Assembly: GCA_031285345.1 (NCBI GenBank)
Contig: JAITWI010000061.1
Coordinates: 1 to 49,543, forward strand
Origin: Alistipes sp.
GTDB taxonomy: Bacteria > Bacteroidota > Bacteroidia > Bacteroidales > Rikenellaceae
DNA: 49,543 bases
Direction of reading: 5' to 3'
A model generated the notes under the pieces. The model ran no database searches, had not been told where the DNA came from, and saw only the letters and a program-made list of their open reading frames with translations. Below, piece after piece: positions 23,711-31,917 of this stretch (positions are counted from its first letter, which is position 1; each line of letters opens with the position of its first letter). The position numbers and the translations under genes are program-made.

Positions 23711-25546
23711 CTATTCCAGCTCGATGAGCGCGGCGCCCGATGCCACGGCGTCACCCTCGGCGACCAGCAGGCGCTTGACGGTTCCGGCCATCTCGGCGGC
23801 GATGTTGTTCTCCATCTTCATCGCTTCGAGGATGCAGACGTCCATCCCGGCGGTCACGGCGTCGCCCGGCTTGACCAGATATTTCCACATCTTGCCCGGC
23901 AGCGGCGCGTCGATGGTGGGGCCCGTTACGGGAGCGGCGGCGGCTTTGGCTTCGGCGGCCTGGGCGATACCGGCACCCGAAGCGGCGTAACGCGCGGCTT
24001 TGATTTTGGTCAAAAAGTCCTTCGCCACCTGCGGGAAGAGTTCGAGCAGCAGCACCTCTTTGGTGTTTTCGGCCAACTTCACTCCGCCGAACTGCTCCAG
24101 CGCGGGGTTGGGCTGCATCACGTGCTTGGAGGTGTCGTAGTTGGTTTCGACGGGGCTGCCGGTGATCTTTTCGCGGAACTTGGGATCGACCGCCACGGGG
24201 GTTTTGCCATACTCGCCCTTCACAAGGTTGACGAACTGCACGCTCTTAGTGGTGTAGAGCGGTTTGCCGTTCTTTTCGTCCATGGCGCAGTTGACCGCCT
24301 GCACGCCCACGATCTGGCTGGTGGGGGTAACCAGGGGAGGCAGACCGGCGTCGAGGCGCACGGGGGGAATGAGCTCCATAGCCCTCGGCAGAATCTCCTC
24401 GTTGCCCAGCGCCTTGAGCTGAGCCACCATGTTGGTGTACATACCGCCCGGGATCTCGGCTTTCTTGACGAATTCGTTGGGGGCGGGGAAACCGAAGTGG
24501 GCCTCAATCTTTTGGCAGGCGTCCACCAGCGCGTCCTCGTCCACCGCCAGAGCGGCCTTCACCGCGCGGTCGAACAGAGCGTCGATTTCGGCAGGCAGAG
24601 TGTCGGTCAGCGGGTTGAACGGTTTGGCTATCTGCTTCACCGCGTCGAACTCGCACAACTCGGCGCGAATCGACAGCAGCTCCTTGTTGATCTTGGCCAC
24701 GGCGTCCATGTTGACGTCCAGCTCGATGCCCATCTTCTTGCAGAAGATGTGGATTAGTTCGATCGCCGGAGCGGCCGGACCGCCCGCGAAGTTCCAGATA
24801 TTGGTGTCCACCACATCGGCACCCGCCGCGATGGCCGAAACGACCGAAGCCAGACCGTAGCCCGGGGTGCAGTGGGTGTGGAAGTCGACGGGAATGGAGA
24901 TGTGCTTTTTGAACAGCGTCACCATGTCGTAGACCCGCTTGGGCGGAATCAGGCCGCTCATATCCTTGATGGTGATCATGTCGGCGCCCAGGGCGGCCAT
25001 CTGCTTCACCTTGTCGAGGAAATATTCGTCCGTAAACACCGGAGCGGGGGTCTTTTTGCCCTTCAGCTTATCCATCATCGACAGGGGCGGATACTTCGGG
25101 TCGATGGTGTAGCACACCGCGCAGTCGGCTATGCCGCCGTATTGCTTAACGTATTTGATGGTCGACTTGACGTTGTCCACGTCGTTCAGGGCGTCGAAAA
25201 TGCGCATGATGCCAAGACCCGAAGCGATGCTCTCGCGACAGAAGCCCTCGATGATATCGTCCGGATAGGGCTGGTAGCCGAACAGGTTGCGACCCCTTGA
25301 AAGAGCCGTCAGTTTAGACGCTCCGCCGATCGCGGCGTGGATCTTTTCGAGCCTTTCCCACGGATTTTCGCCCAGGTAGCGCATCACGCTGTCGGGCACC
25401 GCGCCGCCCCACACCTCCATGGCGTAGAAGTTGGCGTCCTTGTAGAACGGAAGCACACGGTCGATTTGGGCTTGGGACATTCGCGTTGCGAACGCAGACT
25501 GTTGGCCGTCGCGAAGGGTGAGGTCGCGAATTTTAAGTTTTCTCAT
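23711..25546 (-). CDS. oadA: Biotin-dependent decarboxylase/carboxylase alpha subunit (OadA-type)
   Basis: A 611-residue protein with an N-terminal DRE-TIM/HMGL carboxyltransferase barrel (RDLTLRDGQQS at residues 7-17, VWGGAVPD, MITIKDMSGL, VDFHTHCTPGYG), the conserved carboxylase domain (about 290-460), an Ala-rich linker (AKAAAAPVTGPT), and a C-terminal biotinyl domain with the biotinylated Lys in LEAMKMEN. It transfers CO2 between oxaloacetate (or another acyl substrate) and biotin. The membrane beta and gamma subunits of a sodium pump are not adjacent, so it could equally be the carboxyltransferase half of a two-subunit pyruvate carboxylase. It has its own -7 box at 25586. Confidence 0.92.
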   Translation of the reverse strand: MRKLKIRDLTLRDGQQSAFATRMSQAQIDRVLPFYKDANFYAMEVWGGAVPDSVMRYLGENPWERLEKIHAAIGGASKLTALSRGRNLFGYQPYPDDIIEGFCRESIASGLGIMRIFDALNDVDNVKSTIKYVKQYGGIADCAVCYTIDPKYPPLSMMDKLKGKKTPAPVFTDEYFLDKVKQMAALGADMITIKDMSGLIPPKRVYDMVTLFKKHISIPVDFHTHCTPGYGLASVVSAIAAGADVVDTNIWNFAGGPAAPAIELIHIFCKKMGIELDVNMDAVAKINKELLSIRAELCEFDAVKQIAKPFNPLTDTLPAEIDALFDRAVKAALAVDEDALVDACQKIEAHFGFPAPNEFVKKAEIPGGMYTNMVAQLKALGNEEILPRAMELIPPVRLDAGLPPLVTPTSQIVGVQAVNCAMDEKNGKPLYTTKSVQFVNLVKGEYGKTPVAVDPKFREKITGSPVETNYDTSKHVMQPNPALEQFGGVKLAENTKEVLLLELFPQVAKDFLTKIKAARYAASGAGIAQAAEAKAAAAPVTGPTIDAPLPGKMWKYLVKPGDAVTAGMDVCILEAMKMENNIAAEMAGTVKRLLVAEGDAVASGAALIELE

Positions 25547-25585
25547 TTCGGTTTGTCGCTTTTAAGGTTGATTTTCTTTCGAATG

Positions 25586-25593
25586 CAAAGATA
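25586..25593 (-). promoter_or_regulatory. -7 box of oadA-type gene (TATCTTTG)
   Basis: Exact consensus match on the minus strand, giving a leader of about 35 nt before the ATG at 25546. Confidence 0.7.
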
Positions 25594-25665
25594 AACCCTT
25601 TTTTCGATTTGCAAACAGTTTGTGTTATTTTTTTCACATTCGCCCGCAAAACCCTTAGGCCGCCC

Positions 25666-26586
25666 CTAATCCTCGTAGCCGAAGCGGCGCAGGGCGCTGT
25701 CGCTGTCCCTCCAGCCGTCGGCCACCTTGACGAACAGTTCGAGGAAGACTTTCTTACCGAGGAAGTCCTCTAAGTCGTGACGCGCCGCGGTGCCCACTTT
25801 TTTCAGTCTTTCGCCCTTATGACCTATAATAATGCCTTTCTGCGACATACGCGATACGTGTATCACCGCCCTGATGCGGTCTATTTTTTCGTCCTCCGTG
25901 TACTCCTCGATAGCCACCTCGACGCTGTACGGCACCTCCTTGGAGTAGTTGAGCAGGATTTTTTCGCGGATTATCTCGCTGGCGAAAAAGCGCAGGCTGC
26001 GGTCGGTGAGCGCGTCGCGGTCGTAGTAGGGGTCGCCCTCGGGCAACAGCGCGAGAATCCGCCCCAAGAGCCCGTCGGTGTTGAAACCCAGCAGCGCCGA
26101 GGCGACAGTCACCTGCGCGTCGGGCAGCAGCGCCTGCCACCGCTCCACCATCGCACCCACCGCCTCGGGGGTCGACAGGTCTATCTTGTTGATTATCACG
26201 ATAGTGGGTATGCCGCTGCGTTTCACGCTATCCACAATCTCGGCGTTGCGCTCCATGGGGCCGTCGTTACGGGCCGCACCCTCCACCGTGTCGGTGACGA
26301 ACAGCACCACGTCGGCGTCGTCCACCGCGCCTTTCACCTGCCTCATCATCGACTCCTGCAGCCGGTAGCCCGGACGCAGAATGCCCGGCGTGTCGGAATA
26401 TACTATCTGAAAGTCCTCTCCCGAGCCGTCGTCGGCCTTGTGGCCGTTCACTATGCCCATGATGCGGTGGCGGGTAGTTTGGGCCTTCGACGTTATTATT
26501 GATATGCGCTCGCCCACCAGACGGTTCATGAGCGTCGACTTGCCCACGTTGGGGTTGCCGATAATGTTTACAAATCCCGATTTCAT
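25666..26586 (-). CDS. era: GTPase Era
   Basis: Era is an essential GTPase that binds 16S rRNA during 30S assembly. The G1 loop GNPNVGKS is at residues 10-17, T/G3 is in YSDTPGI, G4 is NKIDLS, and the C-terminal KH domain has QKGIIIGHKGERLKKVG. At 306 residues it has the family length. The start is the ATG at 26586, fixed by the conserved N-terminus MKSGFVNIIGNPN and by a -7 box only 4 nt upstream. Longer frames on this strand run through the divergent HAD gene and are not real. It shares a 36-bp divergent promoter region with that gene. Confidence 0.97.
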   Translation of the reverse strand: MKSGFVNIIGNPNVGKSTLMNRLVGERISIITSKAQTTRHRIMGIVNGHKADDGSGEDFQIVYSDTPGILRPGYRLQESMMRQVKGAVDDADVVLFVTDTVEGAARNDGPMERNAEIVDSVKRSGIPTIVIINKIDLSTPEAVGAMVERWQALLPDAQVTVASALLGFNTDGLLGRILALLPEGDPYYDRDALTDRSLRFFASEIIREKILLNYSKEVPYSVEVAIEEYTEDEKIDRIRAVIHVSRMSQKGIIIGHKGERLKKVGTAARHDLEDFLGKKVFLELFVKVADGWRDSDSALRRFGYED

Positions 26587-26590
26587 GGTG

Positions 26591-26598
26591 CAAAAGTA
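26591..26598 (-). promoter_or_regulatory. -7 box of era (TACTTTTG)
   Basis: Exact TAnnTTTG match with 4 nt (CACC) between it and the era ATG. A leaderless transcript is expected. Confidence 0.75.
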
Positions 26599-26610
26599 AC
26601 TAATATTGTC

Positions 26611-26618
26611 TATTTTTG
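26611..26618 (+). promoter_or_regulatory. -7 box of HAD phosphatase gene (TATTTTTG)
   Basis: Exact TAnnTTTG match, 4 nt (TGGC) before the ATG at 26623. It faces away from the era box, 12 bp from it. Confidence 0.75.
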
Positions 26619-26622
26619 TGGC

Positions 26623-27495
26623 ATGGAAAAACCCACGGTCGCACTGATATACGATTTCGACGGAACGCTCTCGCCCGGCAACATGCAGGAGTACGACTTC
26701 ATTCCGGCGGTAGGCAAGACGAGCCGCGACTTCTGGAGCGAGAGTTCGCAGTTGGCGCGCGACTGCGACGCCGACCCCATTCTGACCTACATGGCGCGAA
26801 TGATAGCCGAAGCGCGCGAAAAAAACATTCCGCTCACGCTGGATGGTTTTCGCGAATCGGGCAGCCGCATCGAGCTTTTTCCGGGGGTGACCGAGTGGTT
26901 CGGGCGCATCAACGCCTACGGCGAGTCGAAGGGGCTGCAGATCGTGCACTACATAAACTCGTCGGGCATCCGCGAGATGATCGAGGGCTCGCCCATCGGC
27001 GGCGAGTTCCGCAAAATTTACGCCTGTTCGTTCCTCTACGACGACGCGGGTCAGGCCTATTGGCCGGGAGTGGCTATCAACTACACCAACAAGACGCAGT
27101 TCATATTCAAGATCAACAAGGGCGTCGAGTCGGTGTGGGACGGCAAGGCGGTCAACCGCTACATTCCCGAACATCTGCGCCCGGTGCCGTTTCGGCGGAT
27201 GATATATTTCGGCGACGGGACCACCGACATCCCCTGCATGAGGCAGGTGAAGGCGTCGGGCGGCTACTCCATCGCGGTGTACAACCCTTCGGGCGAGGCC
27301 TCGGCGAGCAGTCCCGACCACGCCGTGGGGGAGGGGCGCGAGGCGGCGGAGCAGCTGCTGGGCGAAAACAGGGTCAACTTCATCTCGCCGGCAGACTACC
27401 GTCGGGGGGGACGGTTGGACAGGATCGTGTGCACCGTTTTGGACAAGATCGCGGCGGAGGAGAGGTTGGCCGATTTGACTTTCGAGGGGAAGTGA
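26623..27495 (+). CDS. HAD-superfamily phosphatase
   Basis: A 290-residue soluble protein with HAD motif I in YDFDGTLSPGN (nucleophile and acid/base Asp), a helical cap of the C1 type (residues about 20-100), motif II around VHYINSSG, and motif IV in YFGDGTTDIPCM. It hydrolyses a phosphate monoester; the substrate is not evident, though the fold is nearest to phosphoserine-phosphatase-like HADs. It starts at the ATG 4 nt after a -7 box, and its stop TGA is part of the first of three TGAAACTGA repeats before rdgB. Likely cotranscribed with rdgB and the following lipoprotein. Confidence 0.88.
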   Translation: MEKPTVALIYDFDGTLSPGNMQEYDFIPAVGKTSRDFWSESSQLARDCDADPILTYMARMIAEAREKNIPLTLDGFRESGSRIELFPGVTEWFGRINAYGESKGLQIVHYINSSGIREMIEGSPIGGEFRKIYACSFLYDDAGQAYWPGVAINYTNKTQFIFKINKGVESVWDGKAVNRYIPEHLRPVPFRRMIYFGDGTTDIPCMRQVKASGGYSIAVYNPSGEASASSPDHAVGEGREAAEQLLGENRVNFISPADYRRGGRLDRIVCTVLDKIAAEERLADLTFEGK

Positions 27496-27542
27496 AACTG
27501 ATTTTTTGATGGATGAAACTGACATCGGGGAGATGAAACTGA
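27493..27542 (+). repeat. Three TGAAACTGA repeats at the rdgB start
   Basis: TGAAACTGA occurs at 27493, 27514 and 27534. The first contains the stop of the HAD gene, and the third belongs to the first codons of rdgB (ATGAAACTGATTTTCGC). The first copy also extends as GAAACTGATTTT, so the rdgB start region looks partly duplicated upstream. Confidence 0.7.
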
Positions 27543-28246
27543 TTTTCGCAACTAACAATCGCCACAAGTTGGAGGAGGTGTCGGCCGTTTTGGGTGAGGG
27601 CTACGAACTGCTGACCCCTGCCGATTTCGGCATTACGGAGGATATTCCCGAGACCTGCGACACGTTGGAGGGCAACGCGCTGCAAAAGGCGAGGTATGTT
27701 TTCGACCGGGTGGCGGCAGATGGGCGGTTCGCGGTCTTCGCCGACGACACGGGGCTGGAGGTTGCGGCTCTGGGCGGCGCTCCGGGGGTGCGGTCGGCCA
27801 GGTACGCGGCAGACGCGGGTGAGGGTTCGCGGCCCGACGGCGGCGGCACGTTCGACGACAACAACCGCCTGCTTTTGCGCAATTTGGAGGGTGCGGCAGA
27901 CCGTTCGGCAAGGTTTCGCACGGTTATTGCGCTCATTTTACGCGGAGATAGCGGTCGGCCCGAAGAGTATTTGTTCGAAGGTCGGGTCGAGGGGCGCATA
28001 ATCGACGAGTATCGCGGCTCAGGGGGCTTCGGCTACGACCCCGTGTTCGTGCCTGAGGTGCCCGGGATGCCCGAGATGCCCGATGAAGGCGATGAGGGCG
28101 ATGAGCGAAACGGCGGCCGTGGCGACGAAACCCGATGCGACGCCGAAACTTTCGCCGAAATGAGCGCCGAGCGGAAGAATGCGATAAGCCACCGCGGCAG
28201 GGCGGTGGAGAGACTTGCCAATTTTCTTAAAAACAACATAGTATGA
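27533..28246 (+). CDS. rdgB: XTP/dITP diphosphatase (RdgB/HAM1)
   Basis: Hydrolyses deaminated purine NTPs (XTP, dITP) to monophosphates, keeping them out of nucleic acids. Motifs: FATNNRHKLEEV at the N-terminus, ETCDTLEGNALQKA, FADDTGLEVAALGGAPGVRSARYA, GGFGYDPVFVPE and, near the end, TFAEMSAERKNAISHRGRA. Between VFVPE and TFAEM, where relatives have 2-5 residues, there is an insertion of about 28 residues rich in Met-Pro-Glu, Gly-Asp-Glu and Arg, built on short DNA repeats. Total length is 237 against about 195-200 for the family. I start at the ATG at 27533; an upstream ATG at 27509 is in frame but precedes the conserved start. The stop overlaps the next gene by 4 nt. Confidence 0.93.
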   Translation: MKLIFATNNRHKLEEVSAVLGEGYELLTPADFGITEDIPETCDTLEGNALQKARYVFDRVAADGRFAVFADDTGLEVAALGGAPGVRSARYAADAGEGSRPDGGGTFDDNNRLLLRNLEGAADRSARFRTVIALILRGDSGRPEEYLFEGRVEGRIIDEYRGSGGFGYDPVFVPEVPGMPEMPDEGDEGDERNGGRGDETRCDAETFAEMSAERKNAISHRGRAVERLANFLKNNIV

Positions 28247-29259
28247 GAAAGATATTTTTGATGGCGGCGGCGGTGCTGGTGTGCGCGGCGGGCGGCGCGA
28301 CAAGTTCGTGCGGCGGACAGAAAAAATCGGGAACGGCGGGTGCCGAAAACAGCGAAACGGCCGGTGGCACCAACGCGGCCAACGACGGCGCCTTGGGCGA
28401 GACTCCCTACATGATGCCCGAGGTTCCGCAGATGATCACCGACCCCGACGCGCGAGCCGAGTGGGCGGTGGAGCACTACTGGGACGGATTCGACTTTGCC
28501 GACACCACCCTGGTGGGCAGCCGCGCCAACTACACCGAGCAGGCTTTCGCCGACTTCATCAACCAGATCCTGATGAGGGTGCCGCGCGAGATGGGCGACC
28601 GTTCGATCGCCGTCGCGTTCGAAAAGGCGCGCGCCGACAAGGCGATGTTCGCGCACCTGGCCGAAGTGGCCGAAAAATATCTGTTCGACGCCAACTCGCC
28701 CTACCGCGACGACGAGACCTACATTTCGGTGCTGAACGCCGTGCTGGCAAATCCGGCGCTGGACCAGTGGGAGCGCGTCCGTCCGCAGGAGCAGCTGAGG
28801 ATGTCGCTCAAAAACAGGGTCGGCGAACGGGCGGCCGACTTTCGCTACACCTTAGCTTCGGGGGCTTCGGGGTCGCTCGGCGGGCTTCGCGCAAAGTACA
28901 CGCTGCTGTTCTTCAACAACCCGGGCTGCCCGGCCTGCGCCCAGACTATGGAACAACTCATGGCCTCGCAGTTTTTGATGGAGATGGTGGCCGACGGGAG
29001 CCTTGCTATTTTGGCCGTCTACCCCGACGCCGATTTGGAGGCGTGGAGGGAGCATGCCGCCGATTTCCCCGCCGACTGGATCAACTCCTACGACAAGACC
29101 CTGACCCTGAAAGACGACGAACTGTACGATCTGAAAGCCATCCCGACGATGTATCTGCTCGATCGCTCGAAGACGGTGATGCTCAAGGACGTGATGTCGA
29201 TAGGGCTGATAGAGCAGACGATATACAACCAAACCCAAACCCCGGCGACGGCCGAATAG
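28243..29259 (+). CDS. Thioredoxin-like lipoprotein (DUF5106-type)
   Basis: A 338-residue lipoprotein (lipobox TSSC, Cys23) with a Ser/Gly/Asn-rich tether, then a helical region (residues about 55-190, including WDGFDFADTTLVGSRANYTEQAF) typical of Bacteroidota DUF5106 proteins, and a thioredoxin-fold domain from about 195 with the redox motif CPAC (FFNNPGCPACAQTMEQL) and the cis-Pro region KAIPTMYLLD. Likely a periplasm- or surface-facing thiol oxidoreductase or peroxiredoxin-like protein. It begins inside the rdgB stop (ATGA overlap), so it is translationally coupled to that gene. The redox partner is not clear. Confidence 0.85.
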   Translation: MRKIFLMAAAVLVCAAGGATSSCGGQKKSGTAGAENSETAGGTNAANDGALGETPYMMPEVPQMITDPDARAEWAVEHYWDGFDFADTTLVGSRANYTEQAFADFINQILMRVPREMGDRSIAVAFEKARADKAMFAHLAEVAEKYLFDANSPYRDDETYISVLNAVLANPALDQWERVRPQEQLRMSLKNRVGERAADFRYTLASGASGSLGGLRAKYTLLFFNNPGCPACAQTMEQLMASQFLMEMVADGSLAILAVYPDADLEAWREHAADFPADWINSYDKTLTLKDDELYDLKAIPTMYLLDRSKTVMLKDVMSIGLIEQTIYNQTQTPATAE

Positions 29260-29386
29260 AACTACAACTAATGACCATAATTACCTCCCTCGTGGGGACG
29301 CCTCCACCGAGCGGGGCGCGACGGTCGGCACTCGGTCGGTGATTATTTTCATGGGATGGTAAATGAGGAGTAATAATCTATAAGAA

Positions 29387-30259
29387 ATGACGATAATAGA
29401 CGGAAAAGAGGTTGCGGCGGCCATGCGTCGCGGGATTACGGAACAGGTCGCGGCGATGGTCGCGGCGGGTGAACGGGCGCCCTATCTGGTGGCGATAATC
29501 GTGGGCGACGACGGCGCCTCGCAGGCCTACGTGGGCCACAAGGAGAAGTGCTGCAACGAGGTGGGATTTCGCTCGACGGTGCTGCGCCTGCCCTCCGAGA
29601 CCACGCAGGAGGAACTTTTGGCGCGGATTGCGACCCTGAACGCCGACCCCGAGGTGGACGGATTCATTGTGCAGACTCCGCTGCCCGCCCACATCGACGA
29701 GCAGCGGGTGATAGAGGCGATTGACCCGCGTAAGGATGTCGACGGATGGCATCCGGTGAACGTCGGGCGGATGACCATGGGGCTGCCGGCGTTCGTGTCG
29801 GCCACTCCGGACGGCATACTGTCGCTGTTGGAGTACTACAAGATTCCAACCGCGGGTCGTCATTGCGTGGTGATAGGCCGCTCGAACATAGTGGGCCGTC
29901 CGATAGCCAACCTGTTGAGCCTCAAGGGATGGGACTGCACCGTGACCATGTGTCACAGCCGCACCGCCGACTTGAAAGCCGTCGTGGCTTCGGCCGACAT
30001 AATCGTCGCGGCGTTGGGCAAACCCGGATTCGTGACCGCCGACATGGTGAAGCCCGGGGCGGTCGTCATCGACGTGGGCATCACGCGGGTGGCGGCTCCG
30101 GAGACCAAAAACGGCTGGCGGCTGGTGGGCGACGTAGATTTCGACGCGGTGGCTCCGCTGTGTTCGTACATCACTCCGGTTCCGGGCGGCGTGGGGCCGA
30201 TGACCGTCATCTCGCTGATGAAAAACACTCTCAAGGCCAGGCGCGGGGAGGTTATGTAA
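29387..30259 (+). CDS. folD: Methylenetetrahydrofolate dehydrogenase/cyclohydrolase FolD
   Basis: Bifunctional enzyme that converts 5,10-methylene-THF to 10-formyl-THF with NADP. The signature with the catalytic Lys is [14 protein letters not shown] (residues 46-59), followed by [15 protein letters not shown] and DVDGWHPVN, then the dinucleotide-binding domain with [17 protein letters not shown] and the C-terminal [13 protein letters not shown]. At 290 residues it matches the family. The region upstream (29260-29386) shows a weak CACCGAG/CTCGGT hairpin but no recognisable promoter. It is convergent with pepD across a 22-bp palindromic terminator. Confidence 0.97.
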   Translation: MTIIDGKEVAAAMRRGITEQVAAMVAAGERAPYLVAIIVGDDGASQAYVGHKEKCCNEVGFRSTVLRLPSETTQEELLARIATLNADPEVDGFIVQTPLPAHIDEQRVIEAIDPRKDVDGWHPVNVGRMTMGLPAFVSATPDGILSLLEYYKIPTAGRHCVVIGRSNIVGRPIANLLSLKGWDCTVTMCHSRTADLKAVVASADIIVAALGKPGFVTADMVKPGAVVIDVGITRVAAPETKNGWRLVGDVDFDAVAPLCSYITPVPGGVGPMTVISLMKNTLKARRGEVM

Positions 30260-30279
30260 TTCGTGCGGATTGCGTCGGA

Positions 30280-30329
30280 CGCATAAATAAAACGGCACCC
30301 ACTAAAATGGGTGCCGTTTTATTTATGCG
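30280..30329. terminator. Bidirectional terminator between folD and pepD
   Basis: Perfect 22-bp inverted repeat (30280-30301 and 30308-30329) around loop CTAAAA. Core ACGGCACCCA/TGGGTGCCGT is flanked by A/T-rich arms, so each strand reads as a GC stem followed by T-rich sequence. Confidence 0.88.
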
Positions 30330-30336
30330 GGAATAT

Positions 30337-31917
30337 TTACAGCGTCCGCAGGATCTCAAGCAGCAGCAGCCACGATTTTTCGACCGTGGCGATCTCGATC
30401 TTCTCGTCGGGCGAGTGCACCTCGCGGATCGTGGGGCCGGTGGAGATCATGTCCATCTCCGGGAACCGTTCGAGAAACAGCCCGCACTCCAATCCCGCAT
30501 GAATGGCGCGCACCTTTACGGGTTTGGCGAAGAGTTTTTCGTACGCTTTTTCGGTCACCTTCAGCAGATGCGAGCCGGGGTTGGGCGCCCAGCCGGGATA
30601 GCCCTCGGAGTGCTCGACGCGCGCTCCGGCCAACTCGAATACCGCACCCACGGCCTCGGCCACGGCTTTTTTAGCACTCTCGACCGACGAGCGCTGGGAA
30701 GTGGTAACGACGATTTGGCCGCTTGCCGTTGCCGACCCAGGAGACATCTTAACAGATGCAAGGTTAGTCGACGTCTCCACCAGCCCGGGCATAGCGAAAC
30801 TCATCGCCTGCACTCCGCACCGCACGCCCAAAAGCGCACCCACAAGGCGGCGAACAGAGTAGGTGTCGATCACCTCGGCGGGCGATTTTTCGGTTGCCGC
30901 ACCCGACAAGTTCGAAGCCGCCGCCGCGGGTTTCAGCGCCACGACAACTCCCGCGTCGGAGTAGGCCAACTCCGCGCGCACGTCGTCGGCGAATTTTTCC
31001 ACAAAAGAGGCAAAATCAGCTGCCGAATCTTGCGGCACAGCCACCACGGCACACGCCTCCCGCGGGATGGCGTTGCGCAGGTTGCCGCCGTCGATGGCTG
31101 CCAAACGAAGTCCAAAATCACGTAATCCGACAGACAGCGCGCGGGCGAGAATACGGTTGGAATTGCCGCGCCCCTTGTCGATGTCGTCACCGCTGTGGCC
31201 GCCCTTCAACCCCGAAACCTTGATCTCGAAAAAACTGAAGCCAGAAGCCGGAGCCGCCTCGCGCGCGAAATCGAAGTACGCCAGCGTGTCGACCCCGCCC
31301 GCGCAGCCTATGAACACCTCGCCCTCGTCCTCCGAATCGAGGTTAATGAGGTATTTGCCGGTGATCATAGCGCCACTGGTCTGCGCGTCGCCCGAACCGG
31401 ATGCGGTTCCCGTGATGGCTCCCTCGCCCAACTCAAACGCGCCGGTCAGACCCGTCTCCTCGTCGACTGTGAACAGAGCCTCCAGCGGACCGTGCGCCGC
31501 GTCGGCGTCCAAAAGCAGAGCCAATGCCATTGCCATACCGATGCCGTTGTCGGCACCCAGAGTGGTTCCGTGCGCCTTCACCCAACCCTCCTCGGTGACG
31601 AACGGCCTGATGGCATCACGCTCGAAGTCGAAAGGTTCGCCCGCGGCATTGAGAGCGTCGGAGTTTTTTTCGCACACCATGTCGACGTGGTTCTGAAGCA
31701 CCACCGTCGGGCGATTCTCCATTCCGGCTGTGGCGGGTTTGCATATCACCACGTTGCCGATGGCGTCTTTACGGTAGGCCAGGCCGTGCTTCACCGCGAA
31801 ATCGACCAGCCAGGCCACTATACGCTCCTCCTTTTTGGAGGGGCGCGGCACCCGGGTTATAGCCTCGAACTGCTCCCACACCGCGCGCGGCGAGAGCCCC
31901 GAAAGATTATTTCCCAT
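30337..31917 (-). CDS. pepD: Aminoacyl-histidine dipeptidase (M20), first paralogue
   Basis: Zinc metallopeptidase of the PepD/carnosinase branch of M20 that cleaves Xaa-His and related dipeptides. Metal-site regions: VVLQNHVDMVCEKN, GTTLGADNGIGMAMALALL, TVDEETGLTGAF and LINLDSEDEGEVFIGCAGG, then the lid domain and C-terminal MDMISTGPTIREVHSPDEKI. It is 526 residues, longer than its paralogue at 34082, mainly through Ala/Ser/Gly-rich insertions (TGTASGSGDAQTSGA, AAAASNLSGAATEK). Its start overlaps the dsbD stop by 11 nt, implying coupling to dsbD. Confidence 0.93.
   Translation of the reverse strand: MGNNLSGLSPRAVWEQFEAITRVPRPSKKEERIVAWLVDFAVKHGLAYRKDAIGNVVICKPATAGMENRPTVVLQNHVDMVCEKNSDALNAAGEPFDFERDAIRPFVTEEGWVKAHGTTLGADNGIGMAMALALLLDADAAHGPLEALFTVDEETGLTGAFELGEGAITGTASGSGDAQTSGAMITGKYLINLDSEDEGEVFIGCAGGVDTLAYFDFAREAAPASGFSFFEIKVSGLKGGHSGDDIDKGRGNSNRILARALSVGLRDFGLRLAAIDGGNLRNAIPREACAVVAVPQDSAADFASFVEKFADDVRAELAYSDAGVVVALKPAAAASNLSGAATEKSPAEVIDTYSVRRLVGALLGVRCGVQAMSFAMPGLVETSTNLASVKMSPGSATASGQIVVTTSQRSSVESAKKAVAEAVGAVFELAGARVEHSEGYPGWAPNPGSHLLKVTEKAYEKLFAKPVKVRAIHAGLECGLFLERFPEMDMISTGPTIREVHSPDEKIEIATVEKSWLLLLEILRTL

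Noticed and set aside
26587-27567. Upstream extension of the era frame
   Set aside because: Would overlap the HAD phosphatase on the other strand; the conserved Era N-terminus and a -7 box fix the start at 26586.
29300-29345. Hairpin upstream of folD as a riboswitch
   Set aside because: Only short CACCGAG/CTCGGT complementarity is visible; no known riboswitch core motif could be matched.
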